Numbered from the stretch's first letter, positions 35,846-45,015 are shown. The stretch is 64,000 nt of DNA from Chromatiaceae bacterium (GCA_024235255.1 JACKMT010000001.1:1054001-1118000), one strand, 5' to 3'. Numbers and translations are program-made. Notes: a model not told the origin generated them from the letters alone.

Positions 35846-36220
35846 TCAGGAGATTGCGATCGGAGGTCGGTATTTGGCGGAGCTAACGAAGTCCGGCGAC
35901 TGCTGCGCATAGAACCTGTCGAAAACTGTTGCCGGCACAAAAAGGGAATCAAAATGCTGGTTCAATGCCATCTGTGCGCCGGTGCAGTTCTCCCCGCAGC
36001 AATTCTCTAGGGCGTCGCCGGAGGATGAGTGACGGTCGCAGCTTAGGGTTTGGTGGGACGCTCCGGCATGAGCACACCCGCCCATGCCGGAGTCTTGAGC
36101 AACAATCTCAGTAAAGGATCCGGACCCATGCATCACCGCAGCCTGCACAAAGCGCATTGGCAACGCCAACAGCGCCAGCGCAATCACTACTGCCAGTAAT
36201 TTGTCTGCTTTTTCCCGCAT
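35846..36220 (-). CDS. Secreted Cys/His-rich protein, CopL-like
   Basis: 124 residues from the ATG at 36220. Signal peptide with hydrophobic LLAVVIALALLALP and cleavage near VQA. The mature part has many Cys, His and Met residues (MGGCAHAG, LSCDRHSS, ENCCGENC), suitable for binding copper. It resembles small copper-responsive exported proteins of the CopL type found at the front of copper resistance operons. No clear paralogue in the window. The start has only a weak GTGAG upstream. Confidence 0.68.
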   Translation of the reverse strand: MREKADKLLAVVIALALLALPMRFVQAAVMHGSGSFTEIVAQDSGMGGCAHAGASHQTLSCDRHSSSGDALENCCGENCTGAQMALNQHFDSLFVPATVFDRFYAQQSPDFVSSAKYRPPIAIS

Positions 36221-36438
36221 CTCACTATGGCGTCTGATCGGTTCGAACGCTTCGGTCAATCAACTGAAACAGGCTGGTTTACTGCTTTCACCGCACACAA
36301 GATCAAGAGACAGTCAAACGCTATGAAAGTTTCTCAAAGCGGAACCATTGCCAACAACTCCGAGTATAGGGGCAAGCATCTGCAGCAATCGACGTCCCGG
36401 GCAGCGGGCGGTTATGAGACAGGCTCTGGTTAGCCGCC

Positions 36439-37083
36439 TCAATCCGCGGCAAAACAGTACAACTTGCCGGCACCGCCGGTTTTCGCCAGATCCTCCTGAC
36501 TGCAACCGCGACTCGGGTGCGCTGAACTCCAGGAGGTATTGCCGCCACCATGTCGGTCATGGTGTCCTACCTGCGCGCTGCCTTCGCTGCTGCTGGTCCA
36601 GTTGTTGCAGGTATGATCCATCTCATCCGGAAAATAGGCTGTACCATCATCCTGGGTGCCGGTCAGAACATCGTGCTCGTTCGGCTTGTCATAACGGCCT
36701 TTAATACGGTTTCCGTTTTCGTCAAGCGCGGTTTCCAGGGTAATAGTTTTGTTGTACAGGTGCAGATCGGTCAGATTGGCTGCAATGAGGATACCACGGG
36801 CATTATACCAGGGTCCGTTACCGATTCGCTGCCGCGCCGACTCGCCGCGCTTATCCGCTGCCTCAGTACTTAGGTAGGCCCGCCATTCCCGGCTGCCGGC
36901 ACCGGCTGCAGCCGCCAGCTTCTGACAATGGGCATCCGCACCTTCCAGTCCACCCAGGTTGCCCCCATTACCCATCCCCACACTTGTGACGAAAAAGCCC
37001 ATCGGCCGATCTTCTGCAACTGCTGAAAACGACCCGAACATAACGCACACACCTGTCACCATGGCGACGACAACTCTTTTCAC
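36439..37083 (-). CDS. Secreted lectin-like (endostatin-fold) protein
   Basis: 214 residues from a GTG at 37083, chosen because GGAGGAGA lies 5-10 nt upstream and the translated start is a signal peptide (VKRVVVAMVTGVCVMFGSFSAVA). The mature protein begins with MGFFVTSVGMGNGGNLGGLEGAD and includes HCQKLAAAAGAGSREWRAYLS and TCNNWTSS, which match the bacterial lectin/endostatin-like family (C-type-lectin-related fold). Three or four cysteines could form disulfides. Possible role: binding extracellular glycans or host surfaces. Stands apart, downstream of the Lys-rich gene. Confidence 0.8.
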   Translation of the reverse strand: MKRVVVAMVTGVCVMFGSFSAVAEDRPMGFFVTSVGMGNGGNLGGLEGADAHCQKLAAAAGAGSREWRAYLSTEAADKRGESARQRIGNGPWYNARGILIAANLTDLHLYNKTITLETALDENGNRIKGRYDKPNEHDVLTGTQDDGTAYFPDEMDHTCNNWTSSSEGSAQVGHHDRHGGGNTSWSSAHPSRGCSQEDLAKTGGAGKLYCFAAD

Positions 37084-37278
37084 GCTATCTCCTCCTCGAT
37101 TTGGTTTATCGGTCACAGCATGTCAAAACAGACATCACAACTGAGTGTAGTAACAATGATCTTCCGCTACCACTTAAAACATCCTGGTATTTTTTACTGG
37201 ATTATCGGCAGCGCGGTTGCAGTAGCGACGCCGGAAACTGGTGCTAAGCAGGAGATGGGTACAGCTGTCCTCGGATGA

Positions 37279-37305
37279 CCAGTGTTGCAGCCTGTGCAAC
37301 ACTGG
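37279..37305. terminator. Perfect 11-bp hairpin after the Lys-rich gene
   Basis: CCAGTGTTGCA, loop GCCTG, TGCAACACTGG. It lies 14 bp beyond the stop codon of the leftward Lys-rich gene. No T-run follows on the minus strand; on the + strand a T-rich stretch begins ~15 bp later. Probably a transcript end structure. Confidence 0.55.
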
Positions 37306-37319
37306 CAGATCTGTTCACT

Positions 37320-37520
37320 TTACTTTTTTTTATCCTTCTTGCCTTTATTGTCTTTCTTCTTCCCTTTCCCCTTCTCTCCTTTGACCTTGTTCTCACTCTC
37401 GACTGCCATCGGGGTGTCGGCTGCCACCGCCTCCTGATTCGCGCTCGCCTCGACTACCGGCGCGACAGCGGTTTCTGCCTCTACGGCAGCGGGAACTTTA
37501 TTTTTCTTCTGACCTTTCAT
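37320..37520 (-). CDS. Small Lys-rich protein
   Basis: 66 residues from the ATG at 37520, preceded by AGGAGA. A basic head (MKGQKKNKV), an acidic Ala/Val/Glu middle, and a C-terminal tail of alternating Lys and Gly (KGEKGKGKKKDNKGKKDKKK). The tail is similar in character to the tail of the ParA-type ATPase at 45240-46148. Likely a nucleic-acid-binding or condensing peptide; no homologue named. The strong ribosome-binding site and following hairpin support expression. Confidence 0.68.
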   Translation of the reverse strand: MKGQKKNKVPAAVEAETAVAPVVEASANQEAVAADTPMAVESENKVKGEKGKGKKKDNKGKKDKKK

Positions 37521-37741
37521 TACCTCGCATTCTCCTCTTGTTTTATCGGGGTATAAATTATTTATCACAAAACAGAACGCCACAAGCTATTTCATCACCT
37601 GGCGTCCACCATGCAGTCTGGCTGCCCACCTGTAGCTGTTTCTCTGCTCCACCAGCTGCAGTCAATCAGGGCGATCAGCGTCAAATCAATATATAATAAT
37701 CTTTATTCATTCACTCCTTTTGACTAGCCGGAGCAGCACAA

Positions 37742-39016
37742 ATGGAAACTCAGACGCATCAACGATTTGTCAGCCTACTGACCCGCAAAACCATCGCTTT
37801 GGTACTTGCCGGAGGCCGCGGATCGCGTCTGTATGAACTGACCAGCTGGCGTGCCAAGCCGGCGGTGCCGTTTGGCGGCAAGTTCCGCATCATCGATTTT
37901 CCGCTGTCGAATGCGGTTAACTCGGGTATCCGCAGGATCGGCGTATTGACTCAGTACAAGGCCCACTCCCTGGTGACCCATCTGAGCCTCGGCTGGAGCG
38001 GATTCAAAAGCGAACTAGGAGAGTTCGTAGAGGTTTTGCCGGCCTCGCAGCGGGTCGCCAACGACTGGTATCAGGGTACAGCTGATGCCATCTATCAGAA
38101 CCTCGATATCATCCGTCCCCATCGCCCCGATTATGTGCTGGTACTCTCCGGAGACCATATCTACAAGATGGATTACGGCACCATGCTCGCCTTTCATACA
38201 GAGTGCGGTTCCGACATGACCATCTCCTGTCTGGAAGTGCCGGTGGAAGAGGCAGCCGGTGCTTACGGCGTGATCGAGGTGGATGAGAACAGCCGGGTGA
38301 TCGGATTCGAGGAGAAGCCAAAACAACCGAAATGCGTCCCCGGACGGCCGGATGTCTGCCTCGCCTCGATGGGCAACTACATATTCAATACCCAATTCCT
38401 GTTCGATCAACTGATCCTGGATGCGGACAACAAGGAGTCTGAACACGACTTTGGCAAGAATATCATTCCCGGAATCATCGCCGACTACCAGGTATTCGCC
38501 TTCCCCTTCCGCGATCTGCAAACGGGCAAACGCGCCTACTGGCGTGATGTGGGTACGCTGGAGGCGTTCTGGGAGGCAAACATGGAGTTGTTGTCGGTAA
38601 CCCCTGAATTGAATCTCTACGACAGCGACTGGCCCATCCTCACCCACCAGGGACAGTTGCCGCCTGCCAAGTTCGTATTTAACGACGACGGCCGCCGGGG
38701 TATGGCGGTAGACTCGATGGTTTCCGGGGGTTGCGTGGTATCGGGCGCCAAGCTGGACCGGGCGCTGCTGTTTTCCAACGTCAAGGTAAAATCATATACC
38801 CAGGTGGAGGAGAGTGTGGTACTTCCCGGCGTGACCATCGGACGCCATGTCAGAATCAAGCGGGCCATCATTGACCGCGGCTGCGACATTCCGGAGGGAA
38901 TGATTATCGGCGAAGACCACGAGCAGGACCGGCAGCAGGGATTCCGGGTTACCGGGAATGGAATCGTCCTGGTAACCCCGGACATGCTGAATCAATCGAT
39001 TCATTTTTCCAGATGA
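37742..39016 (+). CDS. glgC: Glucose-1-phosphate adenylyltransferase
   Basis: 424 residues. The enzyme makes ADP-glucose for glycogen synthesis. The N-terminal nucleotidyltransferase domain shows ALVLAGGRGSRLYELTSWRAKPAVPFGGKFR in the expected places, SGDHIYKMDY for metal binding and FEEKPKQP; the C-terminal part has the left-handed beta-helix hexapeptides (VKSYTQVEESVVLPGV). Complete and of normal length. It stands alone; the TATAAT-like hexamer at 37692-37697 could be its -10. No other glg genes are nearby. Confidence 0.96.
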   Translation: METQTHQRFVSLLTRKTIALVLAGGRGSRLYELTSWRAKPAVPFGGKFRIIDFPLSNAVNSGIRRIGVLTQYKAHSLVTHLSLGWSGFKSELGEFVEVLPASQRVANDWYQGTADAIYQNLDIIRPHRPDYVLVLSGDHIYKMDYGTMLAFHTECGSDMTISCLEVPVEEAAGAYGVIEVDENSRVIGFEEKPKQPKCVPGRPDVCLASMGNYIFNTQFLFDQLILDADNKESEHDFGKNIIPGIIADYQVFAFPFRDLQTGKRAYWRDVGTLEAFWEANMELLSVTPELNLYDSDWPILTHQGQLPPAKFVFNDDGRRGMAVDSMVSGGCVVSGAKLDRALLFSNVKVKSYTQVEESVVLPGVTIGRHVRIKRAIIDRGCDIPEGMIIGEDHEQDRQQGFRVTGNGIVLVTPDMLNQSIHFSR

Positions 39017-39118
39017 TCCTGCAATACCGCAATTAAGACGCGGGAGCGCAGTGGATGCAATACCCTATCGTCCCCTCGCCGAGATTACGGCGACATCCCG
39101 TTACACCCGGCAAATAAG

Positions 39119-39235
39119 GTTATATCATCAACGAGATATGAACCTATTTGATGGCCGAAGGGGAGAACACTGATCCCCTTTGAAAACCCCATGGGTTTTG
39201 TTCTCAACGCAAGCAGCGGGGTAGTTCTGAATCAA
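39119..39235 (+). repeat. Dispersed intergenic element, copy 2
   Basis: Same layout as the copies at 34750 and 43081. In this copy the first helix is CATCA with TGATG, where the others have CGTCA with TGACG, i.e. a compensatory change; the second helix is AAGGGGA with TCCCCTT, and ACCCC can pair with GGGGT further on. It lies between the convergent glgC and malonyl-CoA decarboxylase genes. Confidence 0.7.
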
Positions 39236-39302
39236 ATGTTCAGCCGAATCGGTTTTCGGGAAGATGCGATGGTTCCCCGGGAACCAAGCGCGCTGTACAT
39301 CT

Positions 39303-40727
39303 CTATAAATTTGCTTTAAAGCTGCCTGACTGCTGGATCTTTCCGGCGCTGGAGTAGGCCTCGTGATTCTTCTCTATCCTGCTGGCTTTATACAGATAGT
39401 TCATCATCATGCCGGCCGATTGCCGAAAGCCTTTTGCTGAGGTATCTGCAAGCCAGTTGATCCGCTCCATGCTTGCCCCATTGGAGAGATGGAAGTGGGC
39501 AACCGGATCCAGTGCGTTGGAGCCACTTTTCGCTTCGCTCAGGTAGGTCGCGCACAGCCGCATCAAAGGTCCCCGGATGGCTTTCTCCTTCGCCTGCTGT
39601 CGATACCAAAGCGATTGGTCCTTGCACATGCGTGGAAACGCCAGTTCTAGCGGCTCGTCCAGCACCGACTCCAGCGCCTTCCGCTCCGCTTTCAACAGCA
39701 GACCTGCCCCCTGGTCGGCTAGCTGCTGCTGCAGCCAGGGACAAAACCCAGGTATCGGCGACAGCGTGACAAAGGTCTTTAGGTTTTCGAAATCCAACGC
39801 CAGCGCGTTCACCACCCGTTTGATCAGGAAGTTGCCGAAACTGATCCCTTTCAGACCGGCCTGGGCATTGGATATCGAATAAAATACGGCGGTATCCGCC
39901 TCGGCCGGCTCCTCGACCGCCCGGTGCCGCACATCCAGCAGTGCCTGGACATTGTCTGAAATCCCTTTAACCAGTGCGACCCACACATAGATGATGGGCT
40001 CCCCAGGCATCTGATGATGAAAGAATGCGTAACAGCGCCGATCGGCTGCCATCCTGTTTTTTATGTCGCTCCAGTGCCGTACCGCATGCACCGCTTCGTA
40101 TTGTGCAAGCTTTTCCAACAGCGAGGCCGGCGCATCCCAGGTGATTGACTTCAGCTCCAGAAACCCGACATCGAACCAGGACGCCAGCAGTTGCTTGAGG
40201 TCCTCCTCCAGGGGTTTGAATACCGCATCCTCGCGGGCCAGCGAGATCAGTTCGGCGCGCATATCGACCAAAAACTTAACCCCTTCGGGCAGGGCGTTGA
40301 ACTGAGACAACAGTTGGATTCGAGGGGATTTGAGCAGTCTGCGCAGTTTCGCTTCGGCTTTATAACGCAACAGCTGATCTCCATCCGGAAACAGCTTCCG
40401 CCACTCGTCCATGGCGAGCGCCAGTTCATACTCCTGCACGCCATATTCGCGCGCCAACATCTCCAAAAAATTGCGCCGGCCGATTTGGTTGAGCCCCAGG
40501 TAGGTCCGTCCCACATCGGCGGCTCTTGCACGCTGGGATACATCACCCCCGGCACCTTCAAGGCATTCGTCTATCTGCTTGGCGAGCCGCTGCTGATCCT
40601 CTTCCGGCAAGTCGTCGCGCACGTTTCCGGTAATCCTGACCAGTGCAGCTTCGGTGATGCTGCTCCAGCCGCGGCGCAAATATTCGATAGTCCGGTGGGG
40701 AAACGTTGCATGCTCACTCTGGTCCAT
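39303..40727 (-). CDS. Malonyl-CoA decarboxylase
   Basis: 474 residues from the ATG at 40727, which follows GGAGGAGAAAACGAA; the frame can be extended 9 codons. Converts malonyl-CoA to acetyl-CoA. The N-terminal helical domain and the C-terminal GNAT-like catalytic domain are both recognisable: FHHQMPGEPIIYVWVAL, SISNAQAGLKGISFGNFLIK, and HFHLSNGASMERINWLADTS near the end with the catalytic His and Ser region. Length fits bacterial MCD. Stands alone on this strand. Confidence 0.94.
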   Translation of the reverse strand: MDQSEHATFPHRTIEYLRRGWSSITEAALVRITGNVRDDLPEEDQQRLAKQIDECLEGAGGDVSQRARAADVGRTYLGLNQIGRRNFLEMLAREYGVQEYELALAMDEWRKLFPDGDQLLRYKAEAKLRRLLKSPRIQLLSQFNALPEGVKFLVDMRAELISLAREDAVFKPLEEDLKQLLASWFDVGFLELKSITWDAPASLLEKLAQYEAVHAVRHWSDIKNRMAADRRCYAFFHHQMPGEPIIYVWVALVKGISDNVQALLDVRHRAVEEPAEADTAVFYSISNAQAGLKGISFGNFLIKRVVNALALDFENLKTFVTLSPIPGFCPWLQQQLADQGAGLLLKAERKALESVLDEPLELAFPRMCKDQSLWYRQQAKEKAIRGPLMRLCATYLSEAKSGSNALDPVAHFHLSNGASMERINWLADTSAKGFRQSAGMMMNYLYKASRIEKNHEAYSSAGKIQQSGSFKANL

Positions 40728-40963
40728 TTCGTTTTCTCCTCCGTTCCTATTCAAAAATCTATAACGCCGTTGTCAAACAGCTGTGAAACAAACCGTCTTC
40801 TGAGTCAAAAAAGGAGTGAACCAGCGTATCGGCGTATCCTAATAGTTGATCATTTGTATCGTCTGGTGGTCCAATCTGTTTAGCAGCAATATCCGTTTCG
40901 GTGCTGCTTACTCAAGCCTACTCCCTTCCGCAACAAGCGGGTTGGGGGAATCTCATGATCTGA

Positions 40964-41356
40964 TCAGCAGTCAATGCTATCCCCTGCTTCTCGCTCCAGG
41001 TGTTTCAATTGGTGGTATCTGAACGCACCTAAGACCCCGCTTAGAAAAAAATAGAGCAGCAGCAGAAAAAACACCAACATCACGGTCGAGGGATAGACAC
41101 CCTGCACCATACGCAGTACCAGCGGCAACAGAAACAGCAGCAGCAATACCATCGCCGCCAGACGTGATTTATACATAAGACCTGCGATGCAGACCACGGT
41201 AATGATCACGCCGACGGCCAACTCCGGCCGGGAGAAGAGGAGTGAGATGGCCTGCACTCCCTGCTCCTGGAACAGCAGCCCCAGATCGAGCAGCAGCCAG
41301 GCGATCGCCGCATAAATGGCATTAAGGATCGATTGCTCTGCTTTCTGTATATTCAT
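40964..41356 (-). CDS. Small integral membrane protein
   Basis: 130 residues with about four hydrophobic segments (~15-30, 45-62, 65-85, 90-112) and a short cytoplasmic, charged C-terminus. No motif recognised. It follows the pyruvate kinase region in the opposite reading order: 82 bp beyond its start lies the end of pyk. ATG at 41356, preceded by AAGTTAAGCAA, a weak site. A GC-rich stem-loop lies just after its stop (40922-40949). Function unknown. Confidence 0.72.
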   Translation of the reverse strand: MNIQKAEQSILNAIYAAIAWLLLDLGLLFQEQGVQAISLLFSRPELAVGVIITVVCIAGLMYKSRLAAMVLLLLFLLPLVLRMVQGVYPSTVMLVFFLLLLYFFLSGVLGAFRYHQLKHLEREAGDSIDC

Positions 41357-41438
41357 TTGCTTAACTTTATCGCTGATATGAACGCTCTAGAACCTATCTC
41401 TTAATCCCCCGCGAACCGCGTTGCAGACATTAGCTTTC

Positions 41439-42874
41439 TTAACCGGATTCCCGATCGCCCTGCTCCACCCGAACCAGCCGCATGACATTAGTCGGACAGG
41501 GAACCAGCAGGGGCAGACCTGCGGTTATCACCAGGTGGTCTCCGCTGCGCACAAAGCCGGCGTTGATGGCGCTGCTGATGGCATCGGCTTCCATCTCTTC
41601 GTAATCGTCCATGGGTTCCACCTGAATCGCGTGTATGCCCCAGACAAGTGTCAGGCTGCGCGCAATATGGATTGATGGCGTCAACGCCAGTATTGGCACC
41701 GGCGGGCGCTTGCGTGCGGCTCTCAATGCAGTCGCCCCAAGGTTGGTGAAGGTGATGATGGCCGCAGCCGGCAGCGTGATAGCAGCCTGTTTTGCCGACT
41801 CGGTTATCGTATCCGCGGTGGTCCTCCTGGGCTTTGCCTGTCCAGCATCGAGCAAATCGGGGTACGCCGGATCGTTTTCAGTCTGTTGGATGATCCGGTC
41901 CATCATGTCGACCGAGCGAACTGCGTACTCACCGACGGCAGTCTCCGCCGACAGCATGACAGCATCCGCGCCTTCGTACACCGCATTTGCAACATCGGAT
42001 GCCTCTGCGCGCGTCGGGGTCGGGGATTTGACCATGGAGTCCAGCATCTGCGTTGCCACAATGACCGGTTTGCCTGCTTGCCGGCAACAGCGGATGATGC
42101 GTTTCTGAATTCCCGGCACCGTTTCGGGAGGCAGTTCAACCCCCAGATCGCCACGGGCAACCATGACACTGTCCGTCAGATTAACTATCTCCTCGAGATA
42201 TTTTACCGCGCTCGGTTTCTCCAGTTTGCTGATCAAGTGCGCCCGGCCTGCGATAATCTGCTGCACCTCCTCAACATCCTCCGGCCGCTGGACGAAAGAC
42301 AACGCTATCAGACCGATGCCGATCTCCAGCGCAAATTCGAGATCGCGGCGGTCTTTCTCGGTCAAAGGCGATACCTGCAGCATGACATTGGGCAGATTGA
42401 CGCCCTTGTTATTCGACAGGGGACCCCCCGCCAACACCTTTGTATTGGCAAAATCCGAGCCGCACGAGGTAACTTCCACCTGTACTTTCCCATCATCCAG
42501 CAGCAGCAGTGCGCCATGACGGAGCGCCTCAAATATTTCCGGATGTGGCAACTGAATTCTACTGTCGCTCCCCGGCTCATCGGACAAATCGAAGCGGAAA
42601 CTTTCCCCCGCTTGCAACAAAACCCCGCTGCCGGAAAACTTACCGACCCGCAGTTTCGGCCCCTGCAAATCGGCGAACACACCGATCGGGCGGCCGACCC
42701 GCTCCTCCAGCATGCGCACACTCCTGAGCTGTTTTGCGTGCTCCTCATGGGTGCCATGACGAAATTGAACCTGAATACATCCGCTCCAGCCTGGTACAGG
42801 CGTGCGAGCATCTCATCGGTACCGCTGCCTGGCCCAATGGTTGCAACGATTTTTGTCTGTCTCGATCTGCGCAT
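41439..42874 (-). pseudogene. pyk: Pyruvate kinase, interrupted by a one-base frameshift
   Basis: From the ATG at 42874 the frame reads MRRSRQTKIVATIGPGSGT and continues to FRFNF; at about 42760 one base is missing, and the continuation, HGTHEEHAKQLRS and onward, is in another frame to the stop at 41439. The two parts together give ~478 residues, the normal pyruvate kinase length, and include ISKLEKP, MVARGDLGVE and the MLDSMVKSPTPTRAE region. The break falls inside the FNFSHG active-site motif, where a Ser codon (NGT) lacks its first base. Either the gene is newly inactivated, the assembly has an error, or frameshifting restores it. The downstream frame is otherwise undamaged, which favours a recent event or an error. 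Confidence 0.85.
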
Positions 42875-43080
42875 CTCTCGTGGTTCCGGCGGTGTTGGAC
42901 GCTGCAAAATCCCCAGCGGCAATTCGATCTATCATTGATCTGTCCACAGTATACTGATTTTTGCTATCCAGCCGAGGCACAGAGCGGCTGAGCGATTCTG
43001 ATCCCCCGAATCGGACAAAACATTGGCGGAAAACAGGGCGGCTACGGGTGCCACACCGTTTTGTAGCACCTTGAAATCAA

Positions 43081-43200
43081 GGTTAGATCGTCAACGTAGT
43101 GTGAAACCTGGCTGACGACCAAAGGAGAGAGCTACACTGCTCCCTTTTGGCAGCCCTATGGTTGCGTCTCCGCCGCAAGCGGTGGGGTGTCTGCATAACT
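43081..43200 (+). repeat. Dispersed intergenic element, copy 3
   Basis: The longest and best-paired copy: TCGTCA pairs with TGACGA, CCAAAGG with CCTTTTGG (with AGC/GCT inside), and CCGC with GCGG around CGCAA near the 3' end. It lies in the ~600-bp gap between pyk and the small ORF upstream of the LysR gene. The rest of that gap (42875-43080, 43201-43470) holds nothing I can assign. Confidence 0.72.
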
Positions 43201-43470
43201 TAATTCAAAAGGATTACTGATTTTTTAAAATGACGGGGGTTATGGGAAGCCCGTTAGATTTTTTATTTTTTGGCCATCTGCGCGGCTGTCTGTCGGATTT
43301 CGTCGGCTTTAGATCGTTTCACAGTGGAAACCGCGTTTTGCAGTGTTTGACTGATCGGCCTGCATCGGCCATCCATCTCTGACAGGTTGGCCAAAGGTGT
43401 TACCATGCATTCGAGGTCGGGTTAAACCCCGGCCTCGAATCATGAATCAATTTCCAGTTCAATTGTGAAC

Positions 43471-43653
43471 CTATTTCATGAAACCCTTGTTGCTCAGCTC
43501 AAACCGATCCGCCCGTTTCCGGGAACGGAACAATCTACCGAAATATTCCGCACGCTTGCTTCTGGCGAGCGCGATGGCTTCGCAAAGGTCTTTAAAAACT
43601 TTCGCGCCAAAGGAACCTTTTTCGCCATGGTTACTACTGACTGTACTGCTCAT
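43471..43653 (-). CDS. Small basic protein divergent from a LysR regulator
   Basis: 60 residues from the ATG at 43653, which has AGGAG 10 nt upstream; the open frame continues to 43755 without a better start. It has a Ser-rich beginning, a helix AKVFKDLCEAIALARSKRAEY and an Arg-rich end (RLFRSRKRADRF). In size and basic character it is like DUF1127-type small proteins, but I cannot call it one. Divergent orientation and a 122-bp gap to the LysR gene make it the obvious regulated target. Confidence 0.5.
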   Translation of the reverse strand: MSSTVSSNHGEKGSFGAKVFKDLCEAIALARSKRAEYFGRLFRSRKRADRFELSNKGFMK

Positions 43654-43775
43654 CACCTGTTTACTCCTGTTGCAAAAACTGCTTATCGCTGCGACGCAGC
43701 AATGGGCGTACTTTCGCGTATCGGTGGCACTCGCACAAACGAGTATTTGTTGCATGACGGATAAGAAAATCTAAC

Positions 43776-44711
43776 GTGGCCGCTCACCGTCGCCTGCCAC
43801 CTCTGAATCCGCTGAAAGCTTTCGAAGCTGCAGCCAGACACCTTAGCTTTCGCCTGGCCGCGGAGGAGCTGAGTGTCACTCCGGCCGCGATCAGCCAGAT
43901 GGTTCACACACTGGAGGAGTATTTGGATATGCCTTTGTTCGTTCGCCTCAATCGCTCGCTGCGGTTGACCGATGCCGGACAGGCGTGTCTGCCGTATTTC
44001 AGTGAAGGATTCGACCGCATAGCGGAAGGGATAGCTCGGCTGCATAGCGTGGAACGGAGCGGCTCCCTCAGGATTCACTCGGCGCCCACCTTCGCCAGCC
44101 GCTGGCTGGTGCCGCGGCTCGATCGCTTCTCTCGGAAACACCCAGAAATCGACATCGAGCTCACCGCGGCCCACGATCTTCCCGACTTCAGTGGCGATAG
44201 TGCCGAGATTGCAATCGATTTCGGCTACGGTGAGTACGGCGATCTTTACTCCGAGCTGCTCTTCTCCGTTGCGCTGGTCACGCTCTGCAGTCCGAAACTG
44301 CTTAAGGGCAAGCATGCGCTAAAGCGGCCGGAGGACCTTAAACACTATCGACTGTTGCACGACGAAGCACCCAACCAACGCGCCGATCAACCCAGTTGGG
44401 CCGACTGGTTGCAGGCTGCCGGTGCAACACAGGTGAACCCCAAGCGCGGCCCGCGCTTCAGCCACACCAACCTTGCGCTCGAAGCTGCGATGGAGGGCCA
44501 GGGAGTTGCGCTCACGCTGGATAAATTGGCTGCCCCGGATATCGCCGCGGGACGTCTGGTGATTCCGTTCGATGTGCGTCTGCCGCTGTCGGCCGGTTAC
44601 TATCTGGTGGCGCCGCGATCGCACATGGAACGACCCAAGGTTGCCCTGTTCAAGAATTGGATCCTGGAAGAGACGAACAAGGATCAGATCCCGTCAGGCC
44701 ACGCCATTTAA
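43776..44711 (+). CDS. LysR-family regulator, GcvA-like
   Basis: 311 residues from a GTG at 43776. N-terminal HTH (~7-66, LNPLKAFEAAARHLSFRLAAEELSVT in part) followed by the GcvA-type effector domain (HSAPTFASRWLVPRL, LCSPKLL, GRLVIPFD). The LNPLKAFEA beginning is characteristic of the GcvA/AmpR subgroup. The effector is unknown. Divergent from the small ORF at 43471-43653, the standard arrangement for LysR autoregulation and control of the neighbour. Confidence 0.9.
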   Translation: MAAHRRLPPLNPLKAFEAAARHLSFRLAAEELSVTPAAISQMVHTLEEYLDMPLFVRLNRSLRLTDAGQACLPYFSEGFDRIAEGIARLHSVERSGSLRIHSAPTFASRWLVPRLDRFSRKHPEIDIELTAAHDLPDFSGDSAEIAIDFGYGEYGDLYSELLFSVALVTLCSPKLLKGKHALKRPEDLKHYRLLHDEAPNQRADQPSWADWLQAAGATQVNPKRGPRFSHTNLALEAAMEGQGVALTLDKLAAPDIAAGRLVIPFDVRLPLSAGYYLVAPRSHMERPKVALFKNWILEETNKDQIPSGHAI

Positions 44712-44718
44712 GCGGCAA

Positions 44719-45015
44719 TCAATTCTGACGATTGGCATGCCGTTCTGAAATACATTCGTACCCGCCCATCTCATACTCACGGCAAACCCAGGGACGTTGT
44801 TCGTAAATCGTACACAGCATGGTGTTTCGATTCAGAGCCGAACACCAGCCATCCTCCAAACGCTCCATGACCATCCCGCCCCACTGGTCTATTTCGATAA
44901 AATTTTCCGGTACTCCGGTATCGGTAATCAGCAGGACTTCCAAACGGCAGCAGCAGGCTTCGCAGTCGGCACAGGTCACCCTGGCTTCAAGTTGAGGTAT
45001 CGCTTCAGTTTTCAT
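44719..45015 (-). CDS. YkgJ-type cysteine-cluster protein
   Basis: 98 residues. The YkgJ/UPF0153 pattern is clear: CADCEACCCRL near the N-terminus, then CSALNRNTMLCTIYEQRPWVCREYEMGG with spaced cysteines, giving eight or more Cys that can bind Zn or an Fe-S cluster. Cytosolic, function unknown in general. It converges with the LysR gene (7 bp between the stops) and has a weak AGG ribosome-binding site before the ATG at 45015. Confidence 0.86.
   Translation of the reverse strand: MKTEAIPQLEARVTCADCEACCCRLEVLLITDTGVPENFIEIDQWGGMVMERLEDGWCSALNRNTMLCTIYEQRPWVCREYEMGGYECISERHANRQN

Noticed and set aside
40922..40949. GC-rich stem-loop (TCCC-CCGC-aacaa-GCGG-GGGGGA) as a fourth copy of the dispersed element
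   Set aside because: Only the CCGC-loop-GCGG part is similar; the conserved 5' block and first two helices are missing. It is probably a transcript-end structure.
41886..42938. 350-codon open frame opposite pyruvate kinase
   Set aside because: Antisense to clear pyruvate kinase motifs; the amino-acid pattern is that of a reversed coding strand.
43465..43764. 99-codon + strand frame before the LysR gene
   Set aside because: Overlaps the small minus-strand ORF that has a better ribosome-binding site, and shows no motif.
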